Shown here piece by piece: positions 42,259-50,830 of a DNA stretch of 64,000 nucleotides; position 1 is the stretch's first letter; the number at the start of each line of letters is the position of its first letter. The translations under genes and the position numbers were made by a program. A model generated the notes under the pieces. It worked only from the letters and a program-made list of their open reading frames with translations, had not been told where the DNA came from and ran no database searches. The DNA lies in assembly GCA_030744435.1 (NCBI GenBank), contig JASLQO010000024.1:96118-160117 (forward strand), written 5' to 3'. The DNA comes from JASLQO01 sp002327525. GTDB lineage: Bacteria; Pseudomonadota; Gammaproteobacteria; Pseudomonadales; Azotimanducaceae.

Positions 42259-42969
42259 ATGCTCAATACAAACGCTGTGCTGCTCGGGAGTGTGATCATT
42301 GCGCTGGGTGTGGCGGCATCCGGCTATTTCATTGGACAGGGATTTCTCGAGAGCCGCGTGCTCGAGCGGAGCGTCACGGTAAAAGGGCTCGCCGAACGCG
42401 AGGTGCGGGCCGATACGGCCATCTGGCCGTTGCGCATCGTAACGGCGGGTGACGACTTGCAGGAGCTGCTGATGCGTATCGACGCTCAGCGCTCCGGCGT
42501 ACTGACCTTTCTCGCCGAACTGGGATTCGAGACGCAGGAACTCAGCCTGAGCGCCCCCAACGTGACCGATCGTCACGCGCGCGATTTCGGGAATAGGAAC
42601 GTGCGCTACCGCTATTCCGTTGAGCAGACCATCACCGTGTTCACCGATAAGGTGAACGCCGTTCGGGACGCGGGTAGCGGCCTGCTGGAGCTGGGCAAGG
42701 CCGGCATCGTGATCGCGCAGAACGACTACGACGTGCGCACGCAATATCTTTTTAACGGTCTAAACGACATCAGACCCGCCATGATTGAACAGGCCACGCG
42801 AAGCGCACGTCGGGTGGCCGAGAAGTTCGCAGCGGATTCCGACAGTGTGCTCGGCAAGATACGCTCCGCCCGGCAGGGCCAGTTTTCGATACAGGAACGC
42901 GACAGCAATAATCCACACATCAAGCGCGTACGGGTGGTATCCACACTGGAGTATTACCTGGTCGACTGA
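42259..42969 (+). CDS. SIMPL (DUF541) domain membrane-anchored protein
   Basis: 236 residues with an N-terminal membrane anchor or uncleaved signal (VLLGSVIIALGVAASGYFIG). The SIMPL/DUF541 body starts RSVTVKGLAEREVRADTAIW and includes GFETQELSLSAPNVTD, RYRYSVEQTITVFTDKVNAV and VRTQYLFNGLNDIRPAMIEQA (quoted in part) with ARRVAEKFAADSDSVLGKI. Members such as the oxidative-stress protein YggE or BP26 sit in the periplasm; function is unclear. ATG 42259 chosen because the anchor starts right after. Confidence 0.85.
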   Translation: MLNTNAVLLGSVIIALGVAASGYFIGQGFLESRVLERSVTVKGLAEREVRADTAIWPLRIVTAGDDLQELLMRIDAQRSGVLTFLAELGFETQELSLSAPNVTDRHARDFGNRNVRYRYSVEQTITVFTDKVNAVRDAGSGLLELGKAGIVIAQNDYDVRTQYLFNGLNDIRPAMIEQATRSARRVAEKFAADSDSVLGKIRSARQGQFSIQERDSNNPHIKRVRVVSTLEYYLVD

Positions 42970-43067
42970 TGGGCCTTCGGAGCTCGCCCGAGCCGGGTTA
43001 CGACAACGGGATCAAATCCTGCGCAACCGCCTCCTGTTAGAATGTGCAATCTGCCTGGTAAACCCGT

Positions 43068-43577
43068 GATCGGCTCCTCTCGAAAGGTGGCTGGGATCAT
43101 CACGACGACGCACTGCCACAGCAACAGGCCATGCCGCCCATGCTGAGCCAGGGATTGAGCGAATTCAGCGCAGCGCTCGATGAACTCGGCGTCAGCGACC
43201 GGGTTGCGACGTTCACCATCTTGGATTTCGGCAGGACACTGGCGCCGGATTTCGGCAGGACACTGGCGCCGGATTTCGGCGGGACACTGCCGTCCAATGG
43301 TAAGGGTTCGAACCACGGCTGGGGAGGGCACAACCTGGTGATGGGGAGGGGTGTCGCAGGTAATCGAGTCTATGGCGACTATCCCGACACGACGCCGGAC
43401 AACCCGCTGGACGTGGGTCGAGGCCGTTACATCCCGACGACCAGCATCGATGAATTCTACGCCGAGCTGGCTCTGTGGTTTGGTGTTGGCGCGGCCGACC
43501 TCGACAGAGTGCTGCCCAACATCCGCCGCTTCTACGCACCGGAATCTGCCACGGCTCCCATCGGCTTCATGATCTGA
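43068..43577 (+). pseudogene. DUF1501 protein remnant, 5'-truncated, with tandem repeats
   Basis: The frame reads KGGWDHHDDALPQQQA, SEFSAALDELGVSDRVATFT, then DFGRTLAPDFGRTLAPDFGG and NGKGSNHGWGGHNLVMG with NRVYGDYPDT near the end, all typical of DUF1501 C-terminal domains (GWDxHxD, SDFGRTLxSNG...DHGWGGxHxVMGG). In intact proteins DFGRTL occurs once; here a 24-base unit is tandemly repeated. The first about 250 residues are missing and no start fits. This is a truncated remnant. Confidence 0.7.
43224..43292 (+). repeat. 24-bp minisatellite inside the DUF1501 remnant
   Basis: The 24-base unit at 43224-43247 recurs exactly at 43248-43271 and, with one change and a 3-base loss, at 43272-43292. 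It encodes DFGRTLAP-type octapeptides, so it arose by in-frame slippage inside a conserved motif. No spacers or leader; not a CRISPR. Confidence 0.9.
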
Positions 43578-43581
43578 GCCC

Positions 43582-43597
43582 AACCCCCCTCGGGGTT
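43582..43597. terminator. Short hairpin between convergent DUF1501 remnant and rdgC
   Basis: AACCCC and GGGGTT pair around CCTC and overlap the first base of the rdgC stop. It could act as a weak bidirectional terminator. Confidence 0.35.
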
Positions 43598-44496
43598 CAG
43601 GCATAGCCGCCGAGTGCCTGTTTCAGGCCGAGCATCAGCCTCGAAAGGGTGCCCGCGAAGAGGACCAGCCTTGCGTCGAGACGTGCCAGGGGCTCTTCCT
43701 CTTCCGTATCGTCGCTTAATTCGTCGCCGGATATTCGTATCTTGCGCAGCACCATCTGCTGATCCAGGACAAAACTCATCACCTCACCATAAGACAGCGC
43801 CAGGCGGTCTATTTTCAGACCGTCGCGGACGTGTCGTCGCACGCTGCCGTCGAGGATGTCGATGTCGTTCCAATTGACGCTGGCACCTGTACCGGCGGCA
43901 TCCACCATCTTGCACTCACGGCCGACGACGAGATTGCGTGGACCACTGCCAAGGTAGGTGTTGACCAACAACGCCGATACGGGACTGGCGAAGTCGAGAG
44001 GGGTGACGTTGAGACTGCCAAGTGCCGCGCGCAACGCATCCAGAAAACGGTCGACCTGCGCTTGGGAGGCACTGCCTACTCCGATCAGTGTCTCTGATGT
44101 GATCTCGGATCGGATACAAAAACCCTGCACACGGTCCGATTTCAATAGGGAGCGAGGCAGCAACTGCGCGTAGATCTCGTCTTTCAGCTCACGCTTTTCC
44201 TTGCGCCCGGGTTTGCGCTGCGTTCGCTGCTCGAACTCGGCCATGCGTTCATCTAGTGCCTCGTTGATGGCGGCGACCGGTAGCACACGCGACTGTTCGC
44301 GTAGCTGAATCAGGTCCACGCCTCCCACGCGACGTGCAAGCAAGGGATTACCCTCGGCGGGCGACTCCCAGCCGGCACTCCTTTCCGTGAGGGATCCGCA
44401 CGGCTTGAATGCGAGGTTTTCGAGCTGTTGGGATAGCGCTTGTTCAGACTGCGGCCACTCGGAATGCAGCCGATAGAGGCGCAGGTTTCTAAACAT
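43597..44496 (-). CDS. rdgC: Recombination-associated protein RdgC
   Basis: 299 residues, the usual RdgC length. It begins MFRNLRLYRLHSEWPQSEQA and has the family blocks FKPCGSLTERSAGWESP, VLPVAAINEALDERMAEFEQ, and KPGRKEKRELKDEIYAQLLP with PLDFASPVSALLVNTYL. RdgC forms a DNA-binding ring that limits RecA activity and is known from beta- and gammaproteobacteria, supporting the taxonomic guess. ATG 44496 overlaps the stop of a truncated LLM frame. RecQ lies 420 bases upstream on the same strand. Confidence 0.94.
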   Translation of the reverse strand: MFRNLRLYRLHSEWPQSEQALSQQLENLAFKPCGSLTERSAGWESPAEGNPLLARRVGGVDLIQLREQSRVLPVAAINEALDERMAEFEQRTQRKPGRKEKRELKDEIYAQLLPRSLLKSDRVQGFCIRSEITSETLIGVGSASQAQVDRFLDALRAALGSLNVTPLDFASPVSALLVNTYLGSGPRNLVVGRECKMVDAAGTGASVNWNDIDILDGSVRRHVRDGLKIDRLALSYGEVMSFVLDQQMVLRKIRISGDELSDDTEEEEPLARLDARLVLFAGTLSRLMLGLKQALGGYA

Positions 44497-44737
44497 TGGG
44501 TTGTTCTCGTTGGATTTGTGCGCCGGCTTGCGCGGCGATCTCGTATGAACGCAGACGAGCAACGTGATCCGTGGCGGCGCTCGCGATACCCTTCATGTTG
44601 TGATGCTCGGCCACCCAGTAGCGGGTGTAGTTCCAGCGCTCGGCGTGCTGGGCCAGATCCAGGGAGTGGGTCAGCGATGCGCGGGTATTGCTCCCTTCTG
44701 TGATGGGGGAGAGATCGAGTATGGACAGCTGGGTCAT
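44489..44737 (-). pseudogene. N-terminal remnant of an LLM flavin monooxygenase
   Basis: From ATG 44737 the frame reads LSILDLSPITEGSNTRASLT, DLAQHAERWNYTRYWVAEHH and NMKGIASAAT, the first strand and loop of MsnO8-type luciferase-like proteins (LDLxPxxEG, YRYWVAEHH). After about residue 56 homology ends and the frame runs to a stop that overlaps the rdgC start. The remaining 270 or so residues are gone. A deletion that brought the LLM 5' end up to rdgC explains this. Confidence 0.7.
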
Positions 44738-44918
44738 CGATGTCGTGTGAGAACGGAACGTGAAAGGCCGGGTAGCATACTCGAAGCCCACGTCGAGGTC
44801 AGTGATCTGCGGGGAATGCTTTCGTCACGTCCATCCTGGAGCACAGCACAGTGCATTCGTACCCCACCGGTAAGTGAATTCATCGTCGACGCTAGATTCG
44901 ACGCGCTTTTAGCGAGCA

Positions 44919-46742
44919 TCAGTCGGGGTGTAAGTCGAATGTGCGCAGTAACTTGAGAAAGGTGTCGCCATACTTCGCCAGTTTGGCCTGCCCGACGCCT
45001 GAGACCTCGAGCATGTCGGCGGTTTTTTTTGGCCGCAGCAGGATCATTTCCTTCAGGGTAGCATCGTGGAAGACGACGTACGGTGGCACACCCTGGGCCT
45101 GGGCCAATTCGCGCCTGAGCCTTTTCAGGGCATCGAGCAGTTCTTCGTCTTCTATGTCGATGTCGATGTGCCGTTTTCTGACACTGGCTTTTTTTGCACG
45201 CTCGACGTCCTCTCGCAGAAACAGTTCTTCCTCACCGCGCAGGAGGCTGCGAGCCGCCGGTGTCAGACGCAGGGCACCGAAACGCGCGGGATCCGAGATC
45301 AGGAACCCGCGTACCACTAGCTGGCGAAAGATGGAGCGCCACTGAGCGTCGGAAAACTCTGCCCCGATACCAAAAGTACTCAGGGCATCGTGTCGTAAAC
45401 GGGTTACCTTGTCGCGCAGTTGCCCGCGCAGAACGTCGATGAGATGCCCGGCGCCGAAGCGCTGGCCGGTGCGGTAGACACACGACAGCGCCTTCTGTGC
45501 GGCTTGCGTGCCATCCCAGGTAACGGGGGGTTGCAGGCATACGTCGCAATTGCCGCAATCCCGGGGCAATTCCTCACCGAAGTAGCGCAGCAGTTGTCTG
45601 CGTCTGCACCTGGTAACCTCGCACCAGCCCAGCAGGGTGTCGAGTTTCATCCGTTCGTAGCGTTTGTGCTGCTCGCTGGCTTCCGATTCTTCCACCATGC
45701 GCGACAGGCGTACCACATCCTGCAGGCCGTACACCATCCAGGCGTCGGCGGGTTCGCCATCGCGGCCCGCACGCCCGGTTTCCTGGTAGTAGGCTTCCAC
45801 GCTCTTCGGCAGATCCATATGGGCGACGAAACGCACGTCTGGTTTGTCGATACCCATTCCGAACGCGATGGTGGCCACGATTACCACTGCGTCGTCGGTG
45901 AGAAATCGCTCCTGATTACCGGTGCGGGTCTCGACATCGAGCCCGGCGTGGTAGGGCAGCGCGTCGAAACCCTGCTGATGGAGCCACTCGGCGGTGCGTT
46001 CGACGCTCTTGCGCGACAGACAGTAGACGATGCCAGCCTGATCCCGGCGATCGCTGAGAAAACCGAGCAACTGTCGCCGGGCATCGGTTTTTGGATGTAC
46101 GCTATAGCGAATATTGGGTCGATCGAAACCCGTGATGAATCTTTCTGGATCATCGAGGGCAAGGCGTTTGATGATGTCCTCCCGCGTGCGCTCATCGGCC
46201 GTCGCTGTCAGGGCGAGGCGCGGCACCGAAGGAAACTGCTCCCGCAGACGGTTGAGTTCGAGATAGTCCTGGCGAAAGTCGTGACCCCAGCTGGATACGC
46301 AATGCGCCTCATCGATGGCGATCAGGCTCACGTCCATCGATACCAGTTGCGTGAGAGTTTCTTCCTGCAGCAACCGTTCGGGTGCGACATAGAGCAGGTC
46401 CAGTTCGCCCCGCCGTGCACGGTCGAGTACGTCGGCCTGCTCCTGAGGAGTGAGGGTGGAATTGAGGAAGGCTGCGCGCACGCCGAGTTCGAGGAGTGCG
46501 CGCACCTGGTCGCGCATGAGAGCGATCAGCGGAGAGACGACGATGCCCATCCCCGGCATGGCCATGGCGGGAATCTGGTAGCAAAGTGACTTGCCACCTC
46601 CCGTGGGCATCAGGATCAGCGCATCAGCGCCGCTGCACACGTGTTGGATGATGTCGGCCTGCTGGCCGCGAAAACCGGCATAACCGAATATATTGCGCAG
46701 AATGTCGTCAGGCGAGTCGGTCTGGGGAGTAGTTTCAGGCAT
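44919..46742 (-). CDS. recQ: ATP-dependent DNA helicase RecQ
   Basis: 607 residues with the full RecQ architecture: helicase motif I MPTGGGKSLCYQIPAMA, motif II AIDEAHCVSSWGHDFR, motif III LALTATA, motif VI YYQETGRAGRDG, a zinc-binding RQC region (CEVTRCRRRQLL ... CGNCDVC) and an HRDC domain at the C-terminus (GVPPYVVFHDATLKEM). It unwinds DNA in recombination and repair. ATG 46742. No operon partner is obvious; the 180 bases between it and the LLM remnant hold nothing recognisable. Confidence 0.96.
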   Translation of the reverse strand: MPETTPQTDSPDDILRNIFGYAGFRGQQADIIQHVCSGADALILMPTGGGKSLCYQIPAMAMPGMGIVVSPLIALMRDQVRALLELGVRAAFLNSTLTPQEQADVLDRARRGELDLLYVAPERLLQEETLTQLVSMDVSLIAIDEAHCVSSWGHDFRQDYLELNRLREQFPSVPRLALTATADERTREDIIKRLALDDPERFITGFDRPNIRYSVHPKTDARRQLLGFLSDRRDQAGIVYCLSRKSVERTAEWLHQQGFDALPYHAGLDVETRTGNQERFLTDDAVVIVATIAFGMGIDKPDVRFVAHMDLPKSVEAYYQETGRAGRDGEPADAWMVYGLQDVVRLSRMVEESEASEQHKRYERMKLDTLLGWCEVTRCRRRQLLRYFGEELPRDCGNCDVCLQPPVTWDGTQAAQKALSCVYRTGQRFGAGHLIDVLRGQLRDKVTRLRHDALSTFGIGAEFSDAQWRSIFRQLVVRGFLISDPARFGALRLTPAARSLLRGEEELFLREDVERAKKASVRKRHIDIDIEDEELLDALKRLRRELAQAQGVPPYVVFHDATLKEMILLRPKKTADMLEVSGVGQAKLAKYGDTFLKLLRTFDLHPD

Positions 46743-47007
46743 GTGTGCATGCTGTTACATCTGCCACGGCGATTTCAACCGGACGTCGACCCGCGCGAAC
46801 TGCGGATCCGGTCGTGCCGGCCGGGCCGAACGCGTATAGATTGCCAGGGCCGGGGAGAACTGATATCGGTGGGAAGCTATGGGGATTCACAACGCGATCT
46901 GGGGGAAAGTGACGGCTGAGGTTTTCGAGCCCGGTGCATGAGGGGGTGATGAGACGCATGATGAGTCGATGTCGTCGGACAGAGGGTGGGGCTGCTTCTC
47001 GGAGGGT
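46743..47007. other. Intergenic region, no gene recognised
   Basis: 265 bases between the recQ start and the methyltransferase remnant. Should contain the recQ promoter. No RNA gene, repeat or convincing frame seen. Confidence 0.5.
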
Positions 47008-47291
47008 ATGATGAGTCTCTACGAGGCGCTCCGTGGTGTTGGGCGAGCACCCGAACCGTTCTCGCGTCATAGCGCACGGCTGTTGTGAAACGATCCCACA
47101 TCTCCCGGCAGATACTGGCCGCGCACCTCGATCCGCAGGCAGAGAGAGCCTCGCGGCGCCCGGCGAGCATAACCGCTACCGTAGCGTGGTTGAACGCGTG
47201 CGTGGGATTTGAAGGGCGGGCGCTTTGCGATCTTGGTTGCGGCCCCGGACTCTATGCCGCTCACTTTCATGATTTCGGCGCACGGGTGTGA
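47008..47291 (+). pseudogene. Class I methyltransferase remnant with TGA, a frameshift and 3' loss
   Basis: ATG 47008 (or 47011) follows GGAGGGT and reads MMSLYEALRGVGRAPEPFSR; TGA 47086-47088 then stands where TGG (Trp) is expected before NDPHISRQ. One C is missing just after (about 47094), moving the downstream frame: HISRQILAAHLDPQAERASR and CDLGCGPGLYAAHFHDFGAR, the SAM loop of a known small methyltransferase family. The frame then ends at TGA 47289-47291 where the family continues. So three independent lesions. Confidence 0.7.
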
Positions 47292-47321
47292 ATCGGTCCG
47301 ATAGGTCTCTCGCCCATGCAA

Positions 47322-47352
47322 GAGTCGCGGCACGGGAGTCAGGGCGCGACTC
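47322..47352. promoter_or_regulatory. Inverted repeat upstream of the NTF2-like gene
   Basis: Eight-base arms GAGTCGCG and CGCGACTC are 15 bases apart, downstream of the methyltransferase remnant and 150 bases before 47499. It may be an old terminator of the methyltransferase or an operator. Confidence 0.35.
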
Positions 47353-47498
47353 ACCCGGGGCGGCGGGATTCGGGGTTCTGGAGATGGCGGGATCCCTCAC
47401 CAGAACCACTCTGAACGAGGACAGCGACGTGATTGGCGTGGTCGCTGGCGTGCTGTGATATCTTCTTGGCGCTGCAGGGAATTCAACACGGAGGCAAA

Positions 47499-47870
47499 AT
47501 GGCTGATCGGGACCAGATTCGGGACACGGTGCAGATTTACTTCGACAGCATGTTTGAGTCGAGTGCGGAGAAAGTGCGCCGGGCATTTCATCCCAGTGCC
47601 CGGATCACCGGCTATATGCAGGGTGCACTGGCGGAAATGACGGTGTCAGATTTCGCCGATTTCGTAGCTTCGCAGCCCTCGGCGAAAGCAAATGCAGAAC
47701 TGCCACGCCTTGATGTGCTATCGATCGAAATCGCTGGCGATACTGCGGTGACCCGCGTGCGCGACGACTACCTCGGACTCACGTTTCTGGACACATTGTC
47801 ACTACTGAAGACGGATGGTGAGTGGCGCATCTACAACAAGTTATTCCACGTCGAAGGCGAAGCCGGGTAG
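47499..47870 (+). CDS. NTF2-like / lumazine-binding-like protein
   Basis: 123 residues, cytoplasmic. The sequence IRDTVQIYFDSMFESSAEKV, then AFHPSARITGYMQGALAEMT and FLDTLSLLKTDGEWRIYNKL FHVEG (in parts) follows the cone-shaped NTF2-like fold of the putative lumazine-binding family. Role unknown; could be an enzyme or small-ligand binder. ATG 47499 has GGAGG upstream. An inverted repeat (GAGTCGCG ... CGCGACTC, 47322-47352) lies in the region before it. Confidence 0.8.
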   Translation: MADRDQIRDTVQIYFDSMFESSAEKVRRAFHPSARITGYMQGALAEMTVSDFADFVASQPSAKANAELPRLDVLSIEIAGDTAVTRVRDDYLGLTFLDTLSLLKTDGEWRIYNKLFHVEGEAG

Positions 47871-47980
47871 TGAGGGAGTCGAAAGCACGGCCACCGTTTG
47901 ATCATCGGCGCGATACATCCAGATGGGGACTGTCAGGCTATTGCGATTCGGTTGTTTTTCATTGAGGTTTTGGAGCGTTG

Positions 47981-48760
47981 ATGAGCGAGGCGGATAAGGA
48001 ATCGGCCAGGGGAAGCCCCGGCAAAGGCCGGCACCGCAATGATATATACGGCCGCCTCGACCGCCGCAGCGAGGACGAGGAAGGCGTCGTCCCACCCATT
48101 GCGGCAGCGACCGTGGTTTTGCTGCGGGACGCGGAGGCAGGGCCGGAAGTGCTCATGTTGCGGAAGAACTCGAAGATCACGTTCGGGGGGATGTGGGTTT
48201 TCCCCGGTGGCAAGATCGACGCGGAAGATTTTGGTACGAGTGAGGATCCGGAGGTTGCGGCGCGTAACGCCGCCGCCCGGGAAGCGGATGAAGAGGCCAG
48301 TATCCTGCTGCGTCCGGACGAGTTCGTGTGGTTCGCCCACTGGACCCCGCCGCCAGGGCTGCAGAAACGCTTCGCGACCTGGTTTTTCGCGGCGATCGTC
48401 GACGATGAACACGATGTGGACATAGACCAGGGGGAAATCGACGACCATGCGTGGATCCGCCCTGGTGATGCGCTTGCGCGGCATTCCGCCGGTGAGATCG
48501 ACATGGTGCCGCCGACCTGGGTGACGCTGTACCACCTTTCTCTGTACACGCCATGTGCCAGGATTCTGGATCACTTCCGGGAGAACGAGGCCAAGACCTA
48601 CTCCACTCGTGTCGGCAAGACCGGAGCCGGCGACCGTGTGGCGATGTGGCATGGCGATGCCGGTTACGAGAGCTGGGATGCCAACGCCCAGGGTCACCGC
48701 CATCGCCTGGTAATGGCCAGGGGTGGATTCACTTTTGAGAACTCCATAGAAAGCTACTGA
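47981..48760 (+). CDS. NUDIX hydrolase
   Basis: 259 residues. The NUDIX-box region reads MWVFPGGKIDAEDFGTSEDP then EVAARNAAAREADEEASILL, a stretched G...READEE variant in which G, RE and EE positions are present. Members hydrolyse nucleoside diphosphate derivatives, including CoA or ADP-ribose. An N-terminal disordered tail of about 35 residues precedes the domain. ATG 47981 (TTG one codon earlier). The enoyl-CoA hydratase starts 13 bases after the stop, suggesting an operon and a role near CoA-ester metabolism. Confidence 0.85.
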   Translation: MSEADKESARGSPGKGRHRNDIYGRLDRRSEDEEGVVPPIAAATVVLLRDAEAGPEVLMLRKNSKITFGGMWVFPGGKIDAEDFGTSEDPEVAARNAAAREADEEASILLRPDEFVWFAHWTPPPGLQKRFATWFFAAIVDDEHDVDIDQGEIDDHAWIRPGDALARHSAGEIDMVPPTWVTLYHLSLYTPCARILDHFRENEAKTYSTRVGKTGAGDRVAMWHGDAGYESWDANAQGHRHRLVMARGGFTFENSIESY

Positions 48761-48773
48761 TGGTGTCCTGAAT

Positions 48774-49490
48774 ATGATCGAACTAACACGCGAGGACGAC
48801 TGTTACATCCTCACCATGGATGATGGAGAGAACCGGTGGAACACTACGTTCGTGCGAGAATTCGCCCGGGCGCTGGACGAGGTGGAAGCTTCCACCGGCC
48901 CGGTTGCGCTGGTGACGCGTTCGGCCAGTGAGAAGTTCTTCTCCAACGGGCTGGACCTTGAGTGGGTTCGGTCACAGGGCGATCATCGCGGAGGCGATCG
49001 CAGCGCTTTTGGCGCTGAATTCATGACGCTCATGGGCAGAATCATCACCTTGCCCGTACCGACGGTGGCAGCGATAAACGGCCACGCATTTGGCGCGGGT
49101 TTCATGTCCGCTCTGTGCCACGACGTGCGGGTCATGCGTGAGGATAGGGGGTATCTGTGTGCGAATGAAATGCAGCTCGGCATGACCATCCCGAAACCGG
49201 AACTCGCATTGTTTCGGCACAAACTTCCCGCAGACGCGTTTTTCGAGACCGTGCAACTGGCTCGGCGCTGGACGGGTCCGGAGGCGAAGACGGCTGGTGT
49301 CGTGCAGTTGACGGCTGGCATCGACACGCTCGAGGCAGTGGCTGTTGCTCGGGCACGGGAATTGAGTCCGCTCGGCGCCAATCGGGAGGTGTTTGGCGGC
49401 CAGAAGGAGGCGTTGTTCGGAGAGAACGCGGTGCTCAATCAGCCGCATGGTGCGGCATATCTGCTGCGCAATTCACAGCGATATCGATAA
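48774..49490 (+). CDS. Enoyl-CoA hydratase/isomerase family protein
   Basis: 238 residues, crotonase fold. Recognised pieces: NRWNTTFVREFARALDEVEA, FFSNGLDLEWVRSQGDH (oxyanion-hole region), PTVAAINGHAFGAGFMSALC and DVRVMREDRGYLCANEMQLG. The usual catalytic Glu pair is not obvious; the second-Glu position follows LGMTIPKPE. It is short (crotonases usually 250-260). It is 13 bases from the NUDIX gene and 14 bases before the next frame. Likely acts on an acyl-CoA in the same operon. Confidence 0.88.
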   Translation: MIELTREDDCYILTMDDGENRWNTTFVREFARALDEVEASTGPVALVTRSASEKFFSNGLDLEWVRSQGDHRGGDRSAFGAEFMTLMGRIITLPVPTVAAINGHAFGAGFMSALCHDVRVMREDRGYLCANEMQLGMTIPKPELALFRHKLPADAFFETVQLARRWTGPEAKTAGVVQLTAGIDTLEAVAVARARELSPLGANREVFGGQKEALFGENAVLNQPHGAAYLLRNSQRYR

Positions 49491-49504
49491 GCGGGGAGAA
49501 TGGG

Positions 49505-49915
49505 ATGGTCAGCCGGGGGCCGCTGGAAGACCGAATGGCCATCAGGGAGTGGGTGGAGTCGTACAACGACGCGGTAATGCGCTTCGATGGTGACGCATGG
49601 GCAGAGAACTGGCGGGATGATGCGGTGTGGTCGTTGCCTGCAGTGGGTGAGATTGCCGGCAAGGACAACTTCGTTGCCGTGTGGCGCCAGGTGATGTCGG
49701 CTTTTTCTTTCGTGGGCTTTTAGGCATCCGCGGGTTCCATTATCCTGGATGGCGATACGGCGCACGGCACCTGATATCAGCAGGCGTTTCTGCATGCCCC
49801 GGATGGCGATAAACGAGCCGTTATTGGCCGGTACGAGGACGACTATATGAAGGTCGACGACCGCTGGTATTTCCAGAAACGCATCTATGCAGTGTTCAAT
49901 GCCGAGGAGAGCTAG
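49505..49915 (+). pseudogene. SnoaL/NTF2-like protein with two in-frame stops
   Basis: The frame reads LEDRMAIREWVESYNDAVMR, NWRDDAVWSLPAVGEI and KDNFVAVWRQVMSAFSFVGF, then TAG 49721-49723, ASAGSIILDGDTAHGT, TGA 49772-49774, YQQAFLHAPDGDKRAVIGRY and DDRWYFQKRIYAVFNA to TAG 49913-49915. Frame and homology are intact otherwise. Gln at the TAG and Trp at the TGA are plausible originals, both by C:G to T:A change. The intact protein would be about 136 residues. The end overlaps the following DUF1080 start by 17 bases. Confidence 0.75.
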
Positions 49916-50693
49916 CGTCCTCTTCGGGGTAGTCCTCGCGTGGGCGGTGGCTGCCGTTGTTGCGCCCCGCGCATTCGCGGCAGAAACGGCGTGGCAGCCG
50001 CTATTCGACGGTAAGACACTCGACGGTTGGACGCCGAAGATCCGGGGGCATGCCGCAGGTATCGATCCGTATGGAACCTTCAGGGTAGAGGATGGCCTGA
50101 TATCTGTCGGTTATGAGGGGTATGAGCGTTTCGAGAATCACTTTGGTCATCTCTTCTATCACCGGCCCTACGAGCGCTACGAACTGCTCGTGGAATACCG
50201 CTTCGTTGGTGAGCAGGCGCGCGGTGGTCCGCGGTGGGCGCGCAAGAACAGCGGCGTGATGTTTCACTCGCAGAGTCCGCAGTCCATGGGTATAGACCAG
50301 GACTTCCCCATATCTCTGGAAGCGCAGTTTTTGGGTGGGTTCGGTACCCGTATGCGTCCCACTCTGAACCTCTGCACGCCAGGCACCCATGTCGAGCTAG
50401 TGACTGGTGAACTCGAGACGAAACACTGCATAGCGGCCGAGGCGCCGACCGTGGCGGACGAGAGTTGGGTGATCGTTATCCTGCGCGTGGATGGCCACGG
50501 GCGTATCGAACATCGAGTCAACGATGCGACGGTGCTTGCCTACCAACATCCGGTAGTGGGCGGTGGGGTAGTCAGCGGATTCGACAAAACGGTCAAGGTG
50601 GACGGGACACCGCTTTCGGGGGGCTACATCGCGCTGCAGAGTGAGAGCCATCCCGTACACTTCAGGCGGGTGATGATTCGTCTGCTCGACTGA
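49899..50693 (+). CDS. Secreted DUF1080 (3-keto-disaccharide hydrolase-like) protein
   Basis: 264 residues with a signal peptide (VLFGVVLAWAVAAVVAPRAF). The DUF1080 beta-sandwich starts WQPLFDGKTLDGWTPKIRGH, with DGLISVGYEGYERFENHFGH, RYELLVEYRFVGEQARGGPR, KNSGVMFHSQSPQSMG, and the C-terminal LSGGYIALQSESHPVHFRRV. The family includes enzymes and secreted carbohydrate-binding proteins. ATG 49899 gives the compact signal; 49887 is an alternative. No operon partner follows closely; the gap to 50831 is short and includes a likely promoter. Confidence 0.87.
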   Translation: MPRRASVLFGVVLAWAVAAVVAPRAFAAETAWQPLFDGKTLDGWTPKIRGHAAGIDPYGTFRVEDGLISVGYEGYERFENHFGHLFYHRPYERYELLVEYRFVGEQARGGPRWARKNSGVMFHSQSPQSMGIDQDFPISLEAQFLGGFGTRMRPTLNLCTPGTHVELVTGELETKHCIAAEAPTVADESWVIVILRVDGHGRIEHRVNDATVLAYQHPVVGGGVVSGFDKTVKVDGTPLSGGYIALQSESHPVHFRRVMIRLLD

Positions 50694-50830
50694 CACTTCA
50701 AGAGACGCTCGCACTAGGATCAGGCCGGGTACAGTGCGCGGCGGTCCGGTGTGTGTCAGCGTGATGACACCTACGGGCCATGTCGTTCACAATCGGTCGT
50801 TTGCCGGATCACGAGGCTCAGAGGACGAGT

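Noticed and set aside
43224..43292. CRISPR-like direct repeats
   Set aside because: The 24-base units are contiguous with no spacers and encode repeated peptides in a coding frame.
43300..43320. tRNA T-arm like GGTTCGAACC string
   Set aside because: It lies within the DUF1501 frame (GSNHGWGG) and no acceptor or anticodon stems surround it.
46760..46920. Plus-strand peptide resembling a HAD phosphatase fragment (VGSYGDSQRDL)
   Set aside because: Only about ten residues are suggestive, with no supporting motifs on either side.
18704..49774. Selenocysteine at other in-frame TGA codons (18704, 47086, 49772)
   Set aside because: The expected residues are Trp rather than Cys, and no suitable hairpin with a loop 16 or more bases downstream was seen; at 18704 the only stem is adjacent to the codon with a two-base loop.
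4411..49915. Reassignment of TAG (amber) to a sense codon, because several TAGs interrupt otherwise good frames
   Set aside because: TAG also serves as an apparently true terminator of intact genes here (for example at 7774, 41752, 53240, 55166 and 58119), and other lesions in the window are TAA, TGA, frameshifts and deletions, so general decay explains more.
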